The translations under genes were made by a program, and so were the position numbers. This document shows positions 1 to 6,139 of a stretch of 8,610 bases of DNA, one piece after another (within the stretch, counting starts at the first letter, position 1; every line of letters starts with the position of its first letter). Below the pieces are notes generated by a model. The model was not told the origin of the DNA and ran no database searches. It saw only the letters and a program-made list of their open reading frames with translations. The DNA is from Gallionellaceae bacterium. Its GTDB lineage: Bacteria > Pseudomonadota > Gammaproteobacteria > Burkholderiales > Gallionellaceae. The DNA lies in assembly GCA_003151655.1 (NCBI GenBank), contig PLYB01000340.1, positions 2,096 to 10,705 on the forward strand, written 5' to 3'.

Positions 1-785
1 CCGCCCTCGCCGCGCACACCTTCGGTGATCAGCACGCCTGCACCATATACGCCGGTCGGATGGAATTGAAAGAACTCCATGTCTTCGAGTGGAATTCCCG
101 CTCGCGCCGCCATACCGAGCCCATCGCCGGTATTGATGTAAGCGTTGGTGCTGGCTGAGAAAATTCGCCCTGCCCCGCCGGTGGCAAACAAGGTGGCACG
201 CGCATGCAGAATCATTACTTCTGAAGTTTCGATTTCCATCGCCACTACGCCCAGCACATCGCCGTCTTCGTCGCGAATCAAATCGAGCGCCATCCATTCG
301 ATAAAAAAATTGGTGTTGGCCTTCACATTCTGCTGATAAAGCGTATGCAGCAAAGCGTGCCCAGTACGGTCAGCGGCAGCACAGGCTCTGTCCACCGGAA
401 TTTTGCCGTAATCTTGCATGTGTCCACCGAACGGGCGCTGATAGATTTTACCGTTATCCAAACGATCAAACGGCATGCCGAAATGTTCCAACTCGTACAC
501 CACTTCCGGCGCGGCGCGGCACATGTACTCAATGGCATCCTGATCGCCAAGATAATCCGAGCCCTTCACCGTGTCGTACATATGCCAATGCCAGTTATCT
601 TCTTTGACGTTGCCCAAGGAAGCGGCGATACCACCCTGCTCCGCCACGGTATGCGAGCGCGTCGGAAACACTTTGGATAACACTGCCACTTTTAACCCGG
701 CTTGGGAAAGCTGCAAAGCCGCACGCATTCCTGCTCCACCGGCACCGACCACGACTACATCAAACGTTCGCTTTGTCACTGACAT
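1..785 (-). CDS. sdhA: Succinate dehydrogenase flavoprotein subunit, N-terminal part (cut by window edge)
   Basis: The catalytic subunit of respiratory complex II oxidises succinate to fumarate on the cytoplasmic face and passes electrons to SdhB. About 261 codons are present and the C-terminal half lies beyond position 1. Visible features are the FAD dinucleotide fold GAGGAG (residues 14-19), the covalent FAD attachment segment RSHTV with His45, the NWHWHMYDTVKGSD region, and at the edge FHPTG followed by TEGVRGEG, which carries the active-site Arg. The start is ATG at 785-783, one base after the sdhD stop, in the usual betaproteobacterial order sdhC-sdhD-sdhA. Residue 49, just after the FAD-linking His, is Glu (AEQGG) where most homologues I recall have Ala or Ser (AAQGG). 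The family assignment is very secure. Confidence 0.97.
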   Translation of the reverse strand, partial: MSVTKRTFDVVVVGAGGAGMRAALQLSQAGLKVAVLSKVFPTRSHTVAEQGGIAASLGNVKEDNWHWHMYDTVKGSDYLGDQDAIEYMCRAAPEVVYELEHFGMPFDRLDNGKIYQRPFGGHMQDYGKIPVDRACAAADRTGHALLHTLYQQNVKANTNFFIEWMALDLIRDEDGDVLGVVAMEIETSEVMILHARATLFATGGAGRIFSASTNAYINTGDGLGMAARAGIPLEDMEFFQFHPTGVYGAGVLITEGVRGEG

Positions 786-786
786 T

Positions 787-1134
787 TCAAAAACCCCACA
801 GAATTTGTACCGACCAGATCGTATACATCAACAAAGCCAAAATGACCGCGACATGTATAAGCAAACGCACGCTTGCCAACTTAATGTAGTCCATCACGAT
901 GTCGCGCACGCCGATCCATGCGTGGTAGAACAGACTCAACAGAAAAAGCAACGCGAAGGAGCGCGTCACGTTATTGGAAAACAAACGGGTCCACACGTCG
1001 TAATCGACTCGGGGCTGCAATAGCAGATATCCCACGACAAACAGAACAAAGCACGCCATCACGACCGCCGTGACACGTTGCGCCAACCAATCGCGCAAGC
1101 CGTAATGCGCCCCCGTCACGACACGATTCAACAT
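787..1134 (-). CDS. sdhD: Succinate dehydrogenase membrane anchor subunit SdhD
   Basis: This is the 115-residue integral membrane subunit of complex II, which with SdhC holds heme b and the ubiquinone site. Three hydrophobic segments are visible, at about residues 21-40, 58-75 and 88-110. The diagnostic block HAWIGVRDIVMDY gives His71, Asp82 and Tyr83, matching the E. coli SdhD heme ligand and quinone-site residues in both spacing and numbering. The chosen start is ATG at 1134-1132, giving MLNRVVTGAHYGLRDW, the normal family N-terminus. A longer reading from 1185 would only add an atypical run from inside sdhC. The gene overlaps the end of sdhC by 7 bp and is followed after 1 bp by sdhA, so the three are a coupled operon. 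Confidence 0.95.
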   Translation of the reverse strand: MLNRVVTGAHYGLRDWLAQRVTAVVMACFVLFVVGYLLLQPRVDYDVWTRLFSNNVTRSFALLFLLSLFYHAWIGVRDIVMDYIKLASVRLLIHVAVILALLMYTIWSVQILWGF

Positions 1135-1502
1135 AGCTTTACTCCGATCAGAACAGTCAACACCAGACTCACGCCCAGCACCCATTTACTGCTGGATCGC
1201 GCCCGAGCCAAACTGGAAGCAGTATGCAGATCAATAGCCAAATAGCGGATACCCGCGCAAAAGTGATGCAAGAACGCCCACACCAAACCGATGCATACCA
1301 GCTTACTCAGCGGATACTGCAATATTTCCATGAGTCGGGTATAGGTCTCGATCGAACGCAAGCTGGCCTGCAACACCCACAGTAACAGCGGCAACGACAA
1401 GAAGAGAATCGCACCGCTTAAGCGATGCAGAATGGAAACGTAGCCAGCCAGCGGTAATTTGATCAGATGCAACGCGAGATGCTTTGGACGTTTTTTATTC
1501 AT
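1128..1502 (-). CDS. sdhC: Succinate dehydrogenase cytochrome b556 subunit SdhC
   Basis: This is the second membrane anchor of complex II and binds heme b and quinone. From ATG 1502 it is 124 residues with three membrane segments (about 29-47, 65-84, 104-122). The N-terminal signature is present: KKRPKHL, then SILHRLSG with Ser23 and Arg27 in the positions of the quinone-contact residues. The second signature reads HFCAGIRYLAID, whose His80 is the expected axial heme ligand; Tyr stands where His or Phe is usual after GIR. An in-frame GTG at 1517 would add five residues (MSQFQ). Neither start has a clear Shine-Dalgarno, and ATG is preferred because homologues begin close to KKRPKHL. It is the first gene of the sdh operon and is divergent from the DUF58 gene. 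Confidence 0.94.
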   Translation of the reverse strand: MNKKRPKHLALHLIKLPLAGYVSILHRLSGAILFLSLPLLLWVLQASLRSIETYTRLMEILQYPLSKLVCIGLVWAFLHHFCAGIRYLAIDLHTASSLARARSSSKWVLGVSLVLTVLIGVKLC

Positions 1503-1535
1503 TTGGAACTGGCTCACAAAATGATGCGTAATCTT

Positions 1536-1550
1536 ACACTGTAAAAGTGT
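1536..1550. promoter_or_regulatory. Small perfect dyad in sdh / DUF58 divergent region
   Basis: ACACT-N5-AGTGT is a perfect 5-bp inverted repeat 34 bp upstream of the sdhC ATG. Read on the minus strand it contains TTTACA, five of six matches to a -35 box, but no convincing -10 follows at 16-18 bp. It could be an operator or promoter part for sdh, or chance. Nothing here identifies a specific regulator. Confidence 0.2.
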
Positions 1551-1595
1551 GTTCTGGGCTATTCAAATCACCGGCAGCATAAGCGACAATCATGA

Positions 1596-1610
1596 ACGTT
1601 GCATTAACGT
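1596..1610. promoter_or_regulatory. Second small dyad in sdh / DUF58 divergent region
   Basis: ACGTT-N5-AACGT is a perfect 5-bp inverted repeat with the same spacing as the dyad at 1536-1550, but a different sequence. It lies 51 bp upstream of the DUF58 start. A loose plus-strand promoter (TTGCAT, 17 bp, TAGCAT) overlaps its right part. It is a possible operator only; dyads this short also occur by chance. Confidence 0.17.
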
Positions 1611-1661
1611 GCCCGCTTAGGTAGCATTCACCATAACTTTCAGTTCATTTTTGGCGTTTTC

Positions 1662-2651
1662 ATGCCAAAGCAGGCGCAGCCATCGCTCACATCCTCTGTG
1701 ATTAACTCCCTCAGACAACGATTCCGTAACTGGGCATTTCGCCGCACGGTCGAAACGGGCACGGTTGAGCTCAATCAGCGTCGTATTTACATCCTGCCTA
1801 CCCGCCAAGGTGTCGGCTTTGGTTTCGTGCTGGTACTCATGCTGCTCGGCGACATCAATTACAACTTGAGCCTGGGTTATGTGCTCACCTTTTTGCTTGC
1901 TACTGCCAGCGGCATGAGCATGCTGCATGCCTTTCGCAACATGGCAAAAATTGAAATCCGCGCCGGACACATCGAGCCGGTATTCGCCGGTGAGCAAGCC
2001 TATTTTGTTTTCTATTTTAACAATCCCGGCAAGCTGGATCGCCATCAGCTTCATCTGCATGACGACAACGGGCATCACACAGTATTCGACCTCCCCGCAC
2101 AACAGCATGCTGAGATACAGCTTGCCTTGCCAGCCACTCAGCGCGGCTGGATGGATAGCGAACGACTGACACTCTATACAGATTTTCCCTTCGGATTATT
2201 TCATGCCTGGACCTATATTCATTTCGATGTGCGTTGCATGGTCTATCCCAAGCCTGCCGCAGCACAACCGCTTCCCCTCACCTCCGCACAAAACGGCAGT
2301 GGTAACTTGCCCGCAGCCGGTGATGAAGATTTCTCCGGACTACGCAACTATGTCGAAGGTGATGCACTGCCGCGTATCGCCTGGAAAGCATTGGCACGCG
2401 AGCAAGGCTTGCAGGTAAAACAGTTTGCTGCGCAACAAGGGCAAGCGCTGTGGCTGAATTGGGCGCAATTGCCCGACATCGCAGTAGAACGAAAATTGGA
2501 AGTACTCACGCGCTGGGTATTGGATTCTGATGCGCAAGGATTGCTGTATGGATTACGTCTGCCGGATGGTGAAGTTGCACCACAGAATAATCCTTCGCAT
2601 CGAGCTGAGTGCCTGCAAAGATTGGCGCTGTTCGGAATGAGTACCACATGA
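1662..2651 (+). CDS. DUF58 domain membrane protein, partner of TgpA
   Basis: A 329-residue protein of the DUF58 family. These usually sit between a MoxR AAA+ ATPase and a transglutaminase-like membrane protein and are thought to act at the cell envelope; the biochemical role is not settled. Two adjacent membrane segments lie at about residues 47-64 and 68-86 after a basic cytoplasmic N-terminus. A beta-rich region follows (about 95-215), then the DUF58 signature GDEDFSGLRNYVEGD starting at residue 220, ending in IAWKALAREQGL. The start ATG 1662 follows a weak ribosome site and no earlier in-frame start is attractive. The stop overlaps the tgpA start by 4 bp (ATGA), so the two are translationally coupled. 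No moxR lies upstream: the neighbour is the divergent sdh operon. Family call is secure, function is inferred. Confidence 0.92.
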   Translation: MPKQAQPSLTSSVINSLRQRFRNWAFRRTVETGTVELNQRRIYILPTRQGVGFGFVLVLMLLGDINYNLSLGYVLTFLLATASGMSMLHAFRNMAKIEIRAGHIEPVFAGEQAYFVFYFNNPGKLDRHQLHLHDDNGHHTVFDLPAQQHAEIQLALPATQRGWMDSERLTLYTDFPFGLFHAWTYIHFDVRCMVYPKPAAAQPLPLTSAQNGSGNLPAAGDEDFSGLRNYVEGDALPRIAWKALAREQGLQVKQFAAQQGQALWLNWAQLPDIAVERKLEVLTRWVLDSDAQGLLYGLRLPDGEVAPQNNPSHRAECLQRLALFGMSTT

Positions 2652-4579
2652 AACTCACCGCCCCGCTCATCTACGGCTTAATCGCCTGCATCCTGCTGGT
2701 CAGTGCACCGCATGTAGAGCATCTGCCGTTGTGGGTCAGTGCGCTGTGCGCCATGTTACTAGCCTGGCGCGCCTACCTGACCGCCACAGGCAATGCGCTA
2801 CCTGAACGCTGGCTGTTGCTACTCGTCACTCTGGTCTGCGTGGGGGGAATCGCTTTTAATTTCCACACCTTATTCGGACGCGACGTAGGCGTTATGCTAC
2901 TGATGCTGCTCGGCTCGCTCAAGCTGCTGGAATTGCGCGAGGTACGCGATGCCACGGTGCTGATCTACCTTTGTTGTTTCGTCATCATCACCAATTTTTT
3001 CTATTCGCAAAGTATCCCCACCGCGCTGTTCATGCTGTTCACTTTGTTGATCATCATGGCCACTTGGGTGCATCTGCAAACGGGCACACTTGCGCTCAAA
3101 CCGCGCCTGCGCATCGCCGCCACCATCTTGCTACAAGCCATTCCGCTATCGCTACTGATCTTCGTGCTATTTCCCCGCGTGCAGGGGCCGCTGTGGGGGA
3201 TGCCGCAGGATGCTTACGGCAGTAGCGGGTTATCCGACACCATGGCTCCGGGCAGTATGAGCAAGTTGACACTTTCCGATGCGGTCGCATTCCGCGTCAC
3301 TTTCAGCAGCCCACCTCCCGCTCGCGATCAAATGTATTGGCGCGGCCCGGTGCTATGGAATTTCGACGGTCGCACCTGGACACGCGGTCGCAATATCTCA
3401 CCGCAACAGCCGCGCTTGGACAAAGTGAGCCTGCCGGTGAGCTATGCGGTCACGCTGGAACCGCACAACAAACTTTGGTTATTCGCTCTGGATATGCCGA
3501 TCAAGATTTCAACTCCCGCCGATTTTTTGCCGGACTTCCAGTTGCTGAACAAAGCGCCGGTAAATGCGCGCCTGCGCTACAACGCCACTTCGGTGATGAG
3601 CTATCTGGCCAATCTGGATGAGCAGCCGCAACAGCTACGGCGTGCACTCGCCCTGCCGGATGGATACAATCCGCGCGCACGGGAATTGGCGGCGGGATGG
3701 CGCGCACAAAATACCAGCGAAGAATTAATTGTTAAAACCGCGCTCACCTACTTTAATAAAAATGCTTTTGAATACACGCTCGAACCACCGCCGCTCGGCA
3801 GCAACAGCGTGGATGATTTTCTGTTCGAAACCCGCAAAGGGTTTTGCGAATACTACGCGTCCAGTTTTGTTTTTCTAATGCGTGCGGCGGGCATCCCGGC
3901 TCGTATCGTCACCGGTTATCAAGGTGGAGAGTACAACGATCTGGGCGGTTACTATATTTTGCGCCAATCGGATGCCCATGCCTGGGCCGAAGTATGGCTA
4001 CAAGATCGCGGCTGGGTGCGCTTCGACCCCACCGCCGCCGTTGCGCCGGGACGCATTCAGAACGGGCTCAGCGCATCTTTACCCAACAACTCCGCGCTGC
4101 CATTTTTTGCCCGCACCCAATCAGAGCTTTTGCACAAACTGCGTTTCAATCTCGATGCACTGACCAACCAATGGAACCAATGGGTCTTGGGCTACAACAC
4201 CGAACGGCAATTCGCCTTGCTGACCCGGCTCGGCATGGAAGACATCACTTGGCAAAAATTGGTGGCCAACATGTTTGCGGGAGTTGCATTACTGGTGGGA
4301 ATATTCACCTTGTTCATGTTGCGTCATTTGCGACTGCGCGACACCGATGCAGTTCAAGCGCAATATAACAAGTTCTGCAAAAAGCTGGCGAAAGCCGGAA
4401 TCGAACGCGCAACACACGAAGGCGCGCAGGATTTTGCCGAGCGTGCCGCGCAACTAAAATCGCAACATGCGACTGCCATCCGCGACATCACCGCACAATA
4501 CCTCGCCCTGCGCTACCAGAACCTTCATGATGCCAATATACTGCAAGCCTTCAAGCGTGCCGTGCGTCGCTTCCCGTAG
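2648..4579 (+). CDS. tgpA: TgpA-type membrane transglutaminase (DUF3488 / transglutaminase core / DUF4129)
   Basis: A 643-residue inner-membrane protein resembling Pseudomonas TgpA, an essential periplasmic transglutaminase-fold protein of unresolved substrate. The N-terminal DUF3488 region (1-180) has about six or seven membrane segments. It is followed by the family hallmark PRVQGPLWGMP and SGLSDTMAPGSMSKL (about 177-210). The periplasmic transglutaminase core holds the full triad: Cys400 in RKGFCEYYASS, His444 in DAHAWAE and Asp460 in RFDPTAA. A last membrane helix (542-561) leads to a cytoplasmic DUF4129-like tail containing KAGIERATHEGAQDFAER. The start is ATG 2648, overlapping the DUF58 stop, with GAG 7 nt upstream; an extension to 2609 would lie inside the DUF58 gene. 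The TAG stop lies inside a repeat element, so the last residues may have been changed by that insertion. Intact and probably active. Confidence 0.93.
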   Translation: MKLTAPLIYGLIACILLVSAPHVEHLPLWVSALCAMLLAWRAYLTATGNALPERWLLLLVTLVCVGGIAFNFHTLFGRDVGVMLLMLLGSLKLLELREVRDATVLIYLCCFVIITNFFYSQSIPTALFMLFTLLIIMATWVHLQTGTLALKPRLRIAATILLQAIPLSLLIFVLFPRVQGPLWGMPQDAYGSSGLSDTMAPGSMSKLTLSDAVAFRVTFSSPPPARDQMYWRGPVLWNFDGRTWTRGRNISPQQPRLDKVSLPVSYAVTLEPHNKLWLFALDMPIKISTPADFLPDFQLLNKAPVNARLRYNATSVMSYLANLDEQPQQLRRALALPDGYNPRARELAAGWRAQNTSEELIVKTALTYFNKNAFEYTLEPPPLGSNSVDDFLFETRKGFCEYYASSFVFLMRAAGIPARIVTGYQGGEYNDLGGYYILRQSDAHAWAEVWLQDRGWVRFDPTAAVAPGRIQNGLSASLPNNSALPFFARTQSELLHKLRFNLDALTNQWNQWVLGYNTERQFALLTRLGMEDITWQKLVANMFAGVALLVGIFTLFMLRHLRLRDTDAVQAQYNKFCKKLAKAGIERATHEGAQDFAERAAQLKSQHATAIRDITAQYLALRYQNLHDANILQAFKRAVRRFP

Positions 4580-4645
4580 GGGCGTATGGCATACGCCCTT
4601 TTCAACACATTAACGTACAGAAGGCGTATGGCAATACGCCCCTAC
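4576..4645. repeat. Nested inverted repeat, REPIN/BIME-like (GTAG...CTAC)
   Basis: A 70-bp element bounded by GTAGGGGCGTAT (4576-4587) and its exact complement ATACGCCCCTAC (4634-4645). Each half is itself a hairpin: GGGCGTAT-GGC-ATACGCCC (4580-4598) and GGCGTAT-GGCA-ATACGCC (4623-4640). The two halves differ by one inserted A. A GTAG tetranucleotide beside a GC-rich palindrome, with two such units facing each other, is the known layout of REP sequences paired into BIMEs/REPINs that are mobilised by RAYT (Y1/IS200-like) transposases. No RAYT gene lies in this window. The element covers the tgpA stop codon. The structure is seen directly; membership of a REP family is inference. Confidence 0.7.
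4580..4602 (+). terminator. Probable Rho-independent terminator of DUF58-tgpA
   Basis: An 8-bp GC-rich perfect stem (GGGCGTAT / ATACGCCC) with a 3-nt loop is followed directly by TTTT, one base after the tgpA TAG. The U-tract is short (four), so termination may be partial. It is the left arm of the 4576-4645 repeat, so the repeat appears to serve as terminator. Confidence 0.5.
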
Positions 4646-4661
4646 GTGCGATAATCCGCAC
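4646..4661 (+). promoter_or_regulatory. queD: Candidate queD promoter (extended -10) within a dyad
   Basis: TGCGATAAT (4647-4655) resembles an extended -10 box, with five of six matches to TATAAT plus an upstream TG. No convincing -35 is seen 16-18 bp upstream, where the repeat lies. Transcription would start near 4662 and leave a leader of about 26 nt before the queD ATG, too short for a preQ1 riboswitch plus ribosome site. The box sits inside the dyad GTGCG-N6-CGCAC (4646-4661), a possible operator. Confidence 0.35.
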
Positions 4662-4687
4662 CAGTTTATTTACAGAAAAATCGCATC

Positions 4688-5137
4688 ATGCAAATCACCC
4701 GCCGCCTGGAATTCGATGCCGGACACCGCATCCCCAACCACAATAGCCAATGCAAGCATTTGCACGGGCATCGTTACGCCATCGAGATCACGCTATCCGG
4801 CAACGTCATTACGACCGAGGGCATTTCTGAACAGGGCATGGTGATGGATTTTTCGGATGTAAAGCGCATCGCCAAAGAACGCGTGGTCGATGCATGGGAT
4901 CATGCTTTTCTGGTGTATCGCGGAGATCAAGTTGTGTTGGACTTCCTGAACACGATACCCGATCATAAAACCGTTGTGCTGGATGTGATTCCAACTGCGG
5001 AGAATTTGGCGAAAGTAGCCTTCGACTTATTGAACGATGCTTACCGCGATACTTTTGGCAACGATCTGCGACTCGAACAAGTGCGGCTGTATGAGACTCC
5101 CAACAACTGGGTGGATTACGCCCCTCAGATTATTTGA
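4688..5137 (+). CDS. queD: 6-carboxy-5,6,7,8-tetrahydropterin synthase QueD
   Basis: QueD converts 7,8-dihydroneopterin triphosphate to 6-carboxytetrahydropterin in the cytoplasm, the second step toward preQ0 and queuosine tRNA modification. The 149-residue protein has the PTPS/QueD zinc ligands His13 (FDAGHR), His26 and His28 in CKHLHGH, with Cys22 as the catalytic Cys of the CxxxHGH motif. Also present are MVMDFSD (51-57), the Asp71-His72 pair in WDHAF and Glu136 in LYETP near the end. The single Cys in CxxxHGH favours QueD over animal-type PTPS. The start at 4688 fits the family N-terminus; its ribosome site is weak. It stands alone, between a repeat element and a convergent gene whose end it overlaps by 8 bp. 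Other queuosine genes are not in the window. Confidence 0.95.
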   Translation: MQITRRLEFDAGHRIPNHNSQCKHLHGHRYAIEITLSGNVITTEGISEQGMVMDFSDVKRIAKERVVDAWDHAFLVYRGDQVVLDFLNTIPDHKTVVLDVIPTAENLAKVAFDLLNDAYRDTFGNDLRLEQVRLYETPNNWVDYAPQII

Positions 5138-6089
5138 CCACCCCGTATACCCCAGTCCCCACCTGATCCCTGCCCGCCTCTTTCGCTTGGTACAGCGCGT
5201 GATCGGCGGACTTTAGCAACACTTCCAGCGAATTATTTCCATCCGGCACGACGGATGCCACGCCGCAACTGATGGTGACGTGGCGCGACTCGGTGGCGTA
5301 GTGAGTAATATTCAAATCTGCAACTTGCTGGCGCAGACGGTTGGCGATCCACTTTGCGCCATCGGTATCGGTCTCGCCCAACACCATCACAAACTCTTCG
5401 CCGCCATATCGGGCGGCCAAGTCGGTCGCGCGCGGTGCGGCCTTTCCCACTTGCGCTGCAACCGCTTTCAAACATTCATCACCGACCTGATGCCCGTATT
5501 TATCGTTGAACAATTTAAAGTGATCGACATCAATCATCACCAAAGCCAACGGTTTGTTCATCCGCTCGCACCGCCGCCATTCGCGTATCGCCAGTTCATC
5601 GTACATGCGGCGATTGGCGATTCCCGTCAAACCGTCGGTGGCTGACAGTTTTTGCAACATGATATTCGCCGCGTTCAACTGCTCCGTCACATTGACCAGT
5701 GAGCGCTGCATCTCAACCAGACGGAGCATGGCTTTCACTTTGGCTTTCAGCACAACCTCGCTGATCGGCTTCAATAAATAATCGTCGCCGCCCACCTCGA
5801 TACCGCGCTCCAGATCTTCGTCTTTGGTCATACTGGTCAGAAAGATAATCGCAGTCCAATCCTTGGCCTTTTCCAGTGCGCGAATCTTTAATGCCACATC
5901 GAAACCGTCAATATCGGGAAGCTGCGCATCGAGCAAAATAATATCCGGCTGTTCGCGGTGATATATGTCGATGGCCTGCGCGCCGCTGTCGGCCATCAAC
6001 GGGGTGATCCCCATCTTGCCCAAATAATTGCACAACACCCGCATGGTGACTTTGCTGTCTTCCACGACCAAGATTTTTAGAGCATCCAC
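5130..6089 (-). CDS. Response-regulator diguanylate cyclase (REC-GGDEF, PleD/WspR-like)
   Basis: A 319-residue cytoplasmic response regulator predicted to make cyclic di-GMP from two GTP when phosphorylated. The REC domain (about 4-122) has the acidic pair Glu10-Asp11, phosphoacceptor Asp54, switch Thr85 and Lys107 in LLKP. A short helical linker (about 122-148) leads to the GGDEF domain, beginning DGLTGIANRR (152-161), with the metal site MIDVDHFKLFND, active-site GGEEF (229-233) and an intact allosteric inhibition site RATD (220-223) exactly five residues before it, so product feedback is expected. Single REC domain, so simpler than PleD. The start is GTG 6089 behind AAGGA at a 6-nt spacing; any later ATG would break the REC domain. 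It lies 34 bp after the glycosylase gene as the last gene of the ispF run. No cognate kinase is visible. Confidence 0.95.
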   Translation of the reverse strand: MDALKILVVEDSKVTMRVLCNYLGKMGITPLMADSGAQAIDIYHREQPDIILLDAQLPDIDGFDVALKIRALEKAKDWTAIIFLTSMTKDEDLERGIEVGGDDYLLKPISEVVLKAKVKAMLRLVEMQRSLVNVTEQLNAANIMLQKLSATDGLTGIANRRMYDELAIREWRRCERMNKPLALVMIDVDHFKLFNDKYGHQVGDECLKAVAAQVGKAAPRATDLAARYGGEEFVMVLGETDTDGAKWIANRLRQQVADLNITHYATESRHVTISCGVASVVPDGNNSLEVLLKSADHALYQAKEAGRDQVGTGVYGVVK

Positions 6090-6094
6090 ATCAT

Positions 6095-6100
6095 TTCCTT
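6095..6100 (-). promoter_or_regulatory. Ribosome binding site deciding the GTG start of the diguanylate cyclase
   Basis: AAGGAA on the minus strand, with 6 nt between AAGGA and GTG 6089. Two ATG triplets between it and the GTG (6094-6092 and 6091-6089) are out of frame with the protein, so GTG is the only sensible start. Confidence 0.6.
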
Positions 6101-6111
6101 ATTTCGTCTGT

Positions 6112-6139
6112 ACATTCGAAAATTCATTTTGCAGAATGT
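6112..6139 (-). promoter_or_regulatory. Intercistronic hairpin around the glycosylase stop codon
   Basis: On the minus strand ACATTC pairs with GAATGT (outer 6 bp) and AAAA(T) pairs with (A)TTTT (inner 4-5 bp), separated by a small asymmetric bulge. The loop contains the TGA stop of the glycosylase gene (6126-6124). It has low GC in the inner stem and no U-tract after it, so it is not a standard terminator. It could be a 3'-end stabiliser or a site that lowers expression of the downstream cyclase. Structure by eye only. Confidence 0.35.

Noticed and set aside
571..1023. 150-codon plus-strand frame opposite sdhA and sdhD
   Set aside because: Antisense to well-conserved complex II genes, with no domain similarity that I can see.
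1617..2108. 163-codon open frame on the minus strand inside the DUF58 gene
   Set aside because: Antisense shadow of a gene with clear DUF58 motifs; its translation has no recognisable domain.
3844..4368. 174-codon plus-strand frame inside tgpA
   Set aside because: Out-of-frame shadow of the transglutaminase core; the tgpA frame holds the catalytic triad and the translation here is Cys/His/Arg-rich noise.
4576..4645. Short CRISPR-like array, because GGCGTATGGC occurs twice
   Set aside because: There are only two units, they are palindromic and face each other, and there is no spacer series or cas gene.
4603..4687. preQ1 riboswitch in front of queD
   Set aside because: No C-rich loop and A-rich tail typical of preQ1 riboswitches is seen, and the candidate leader is about 26 nt.
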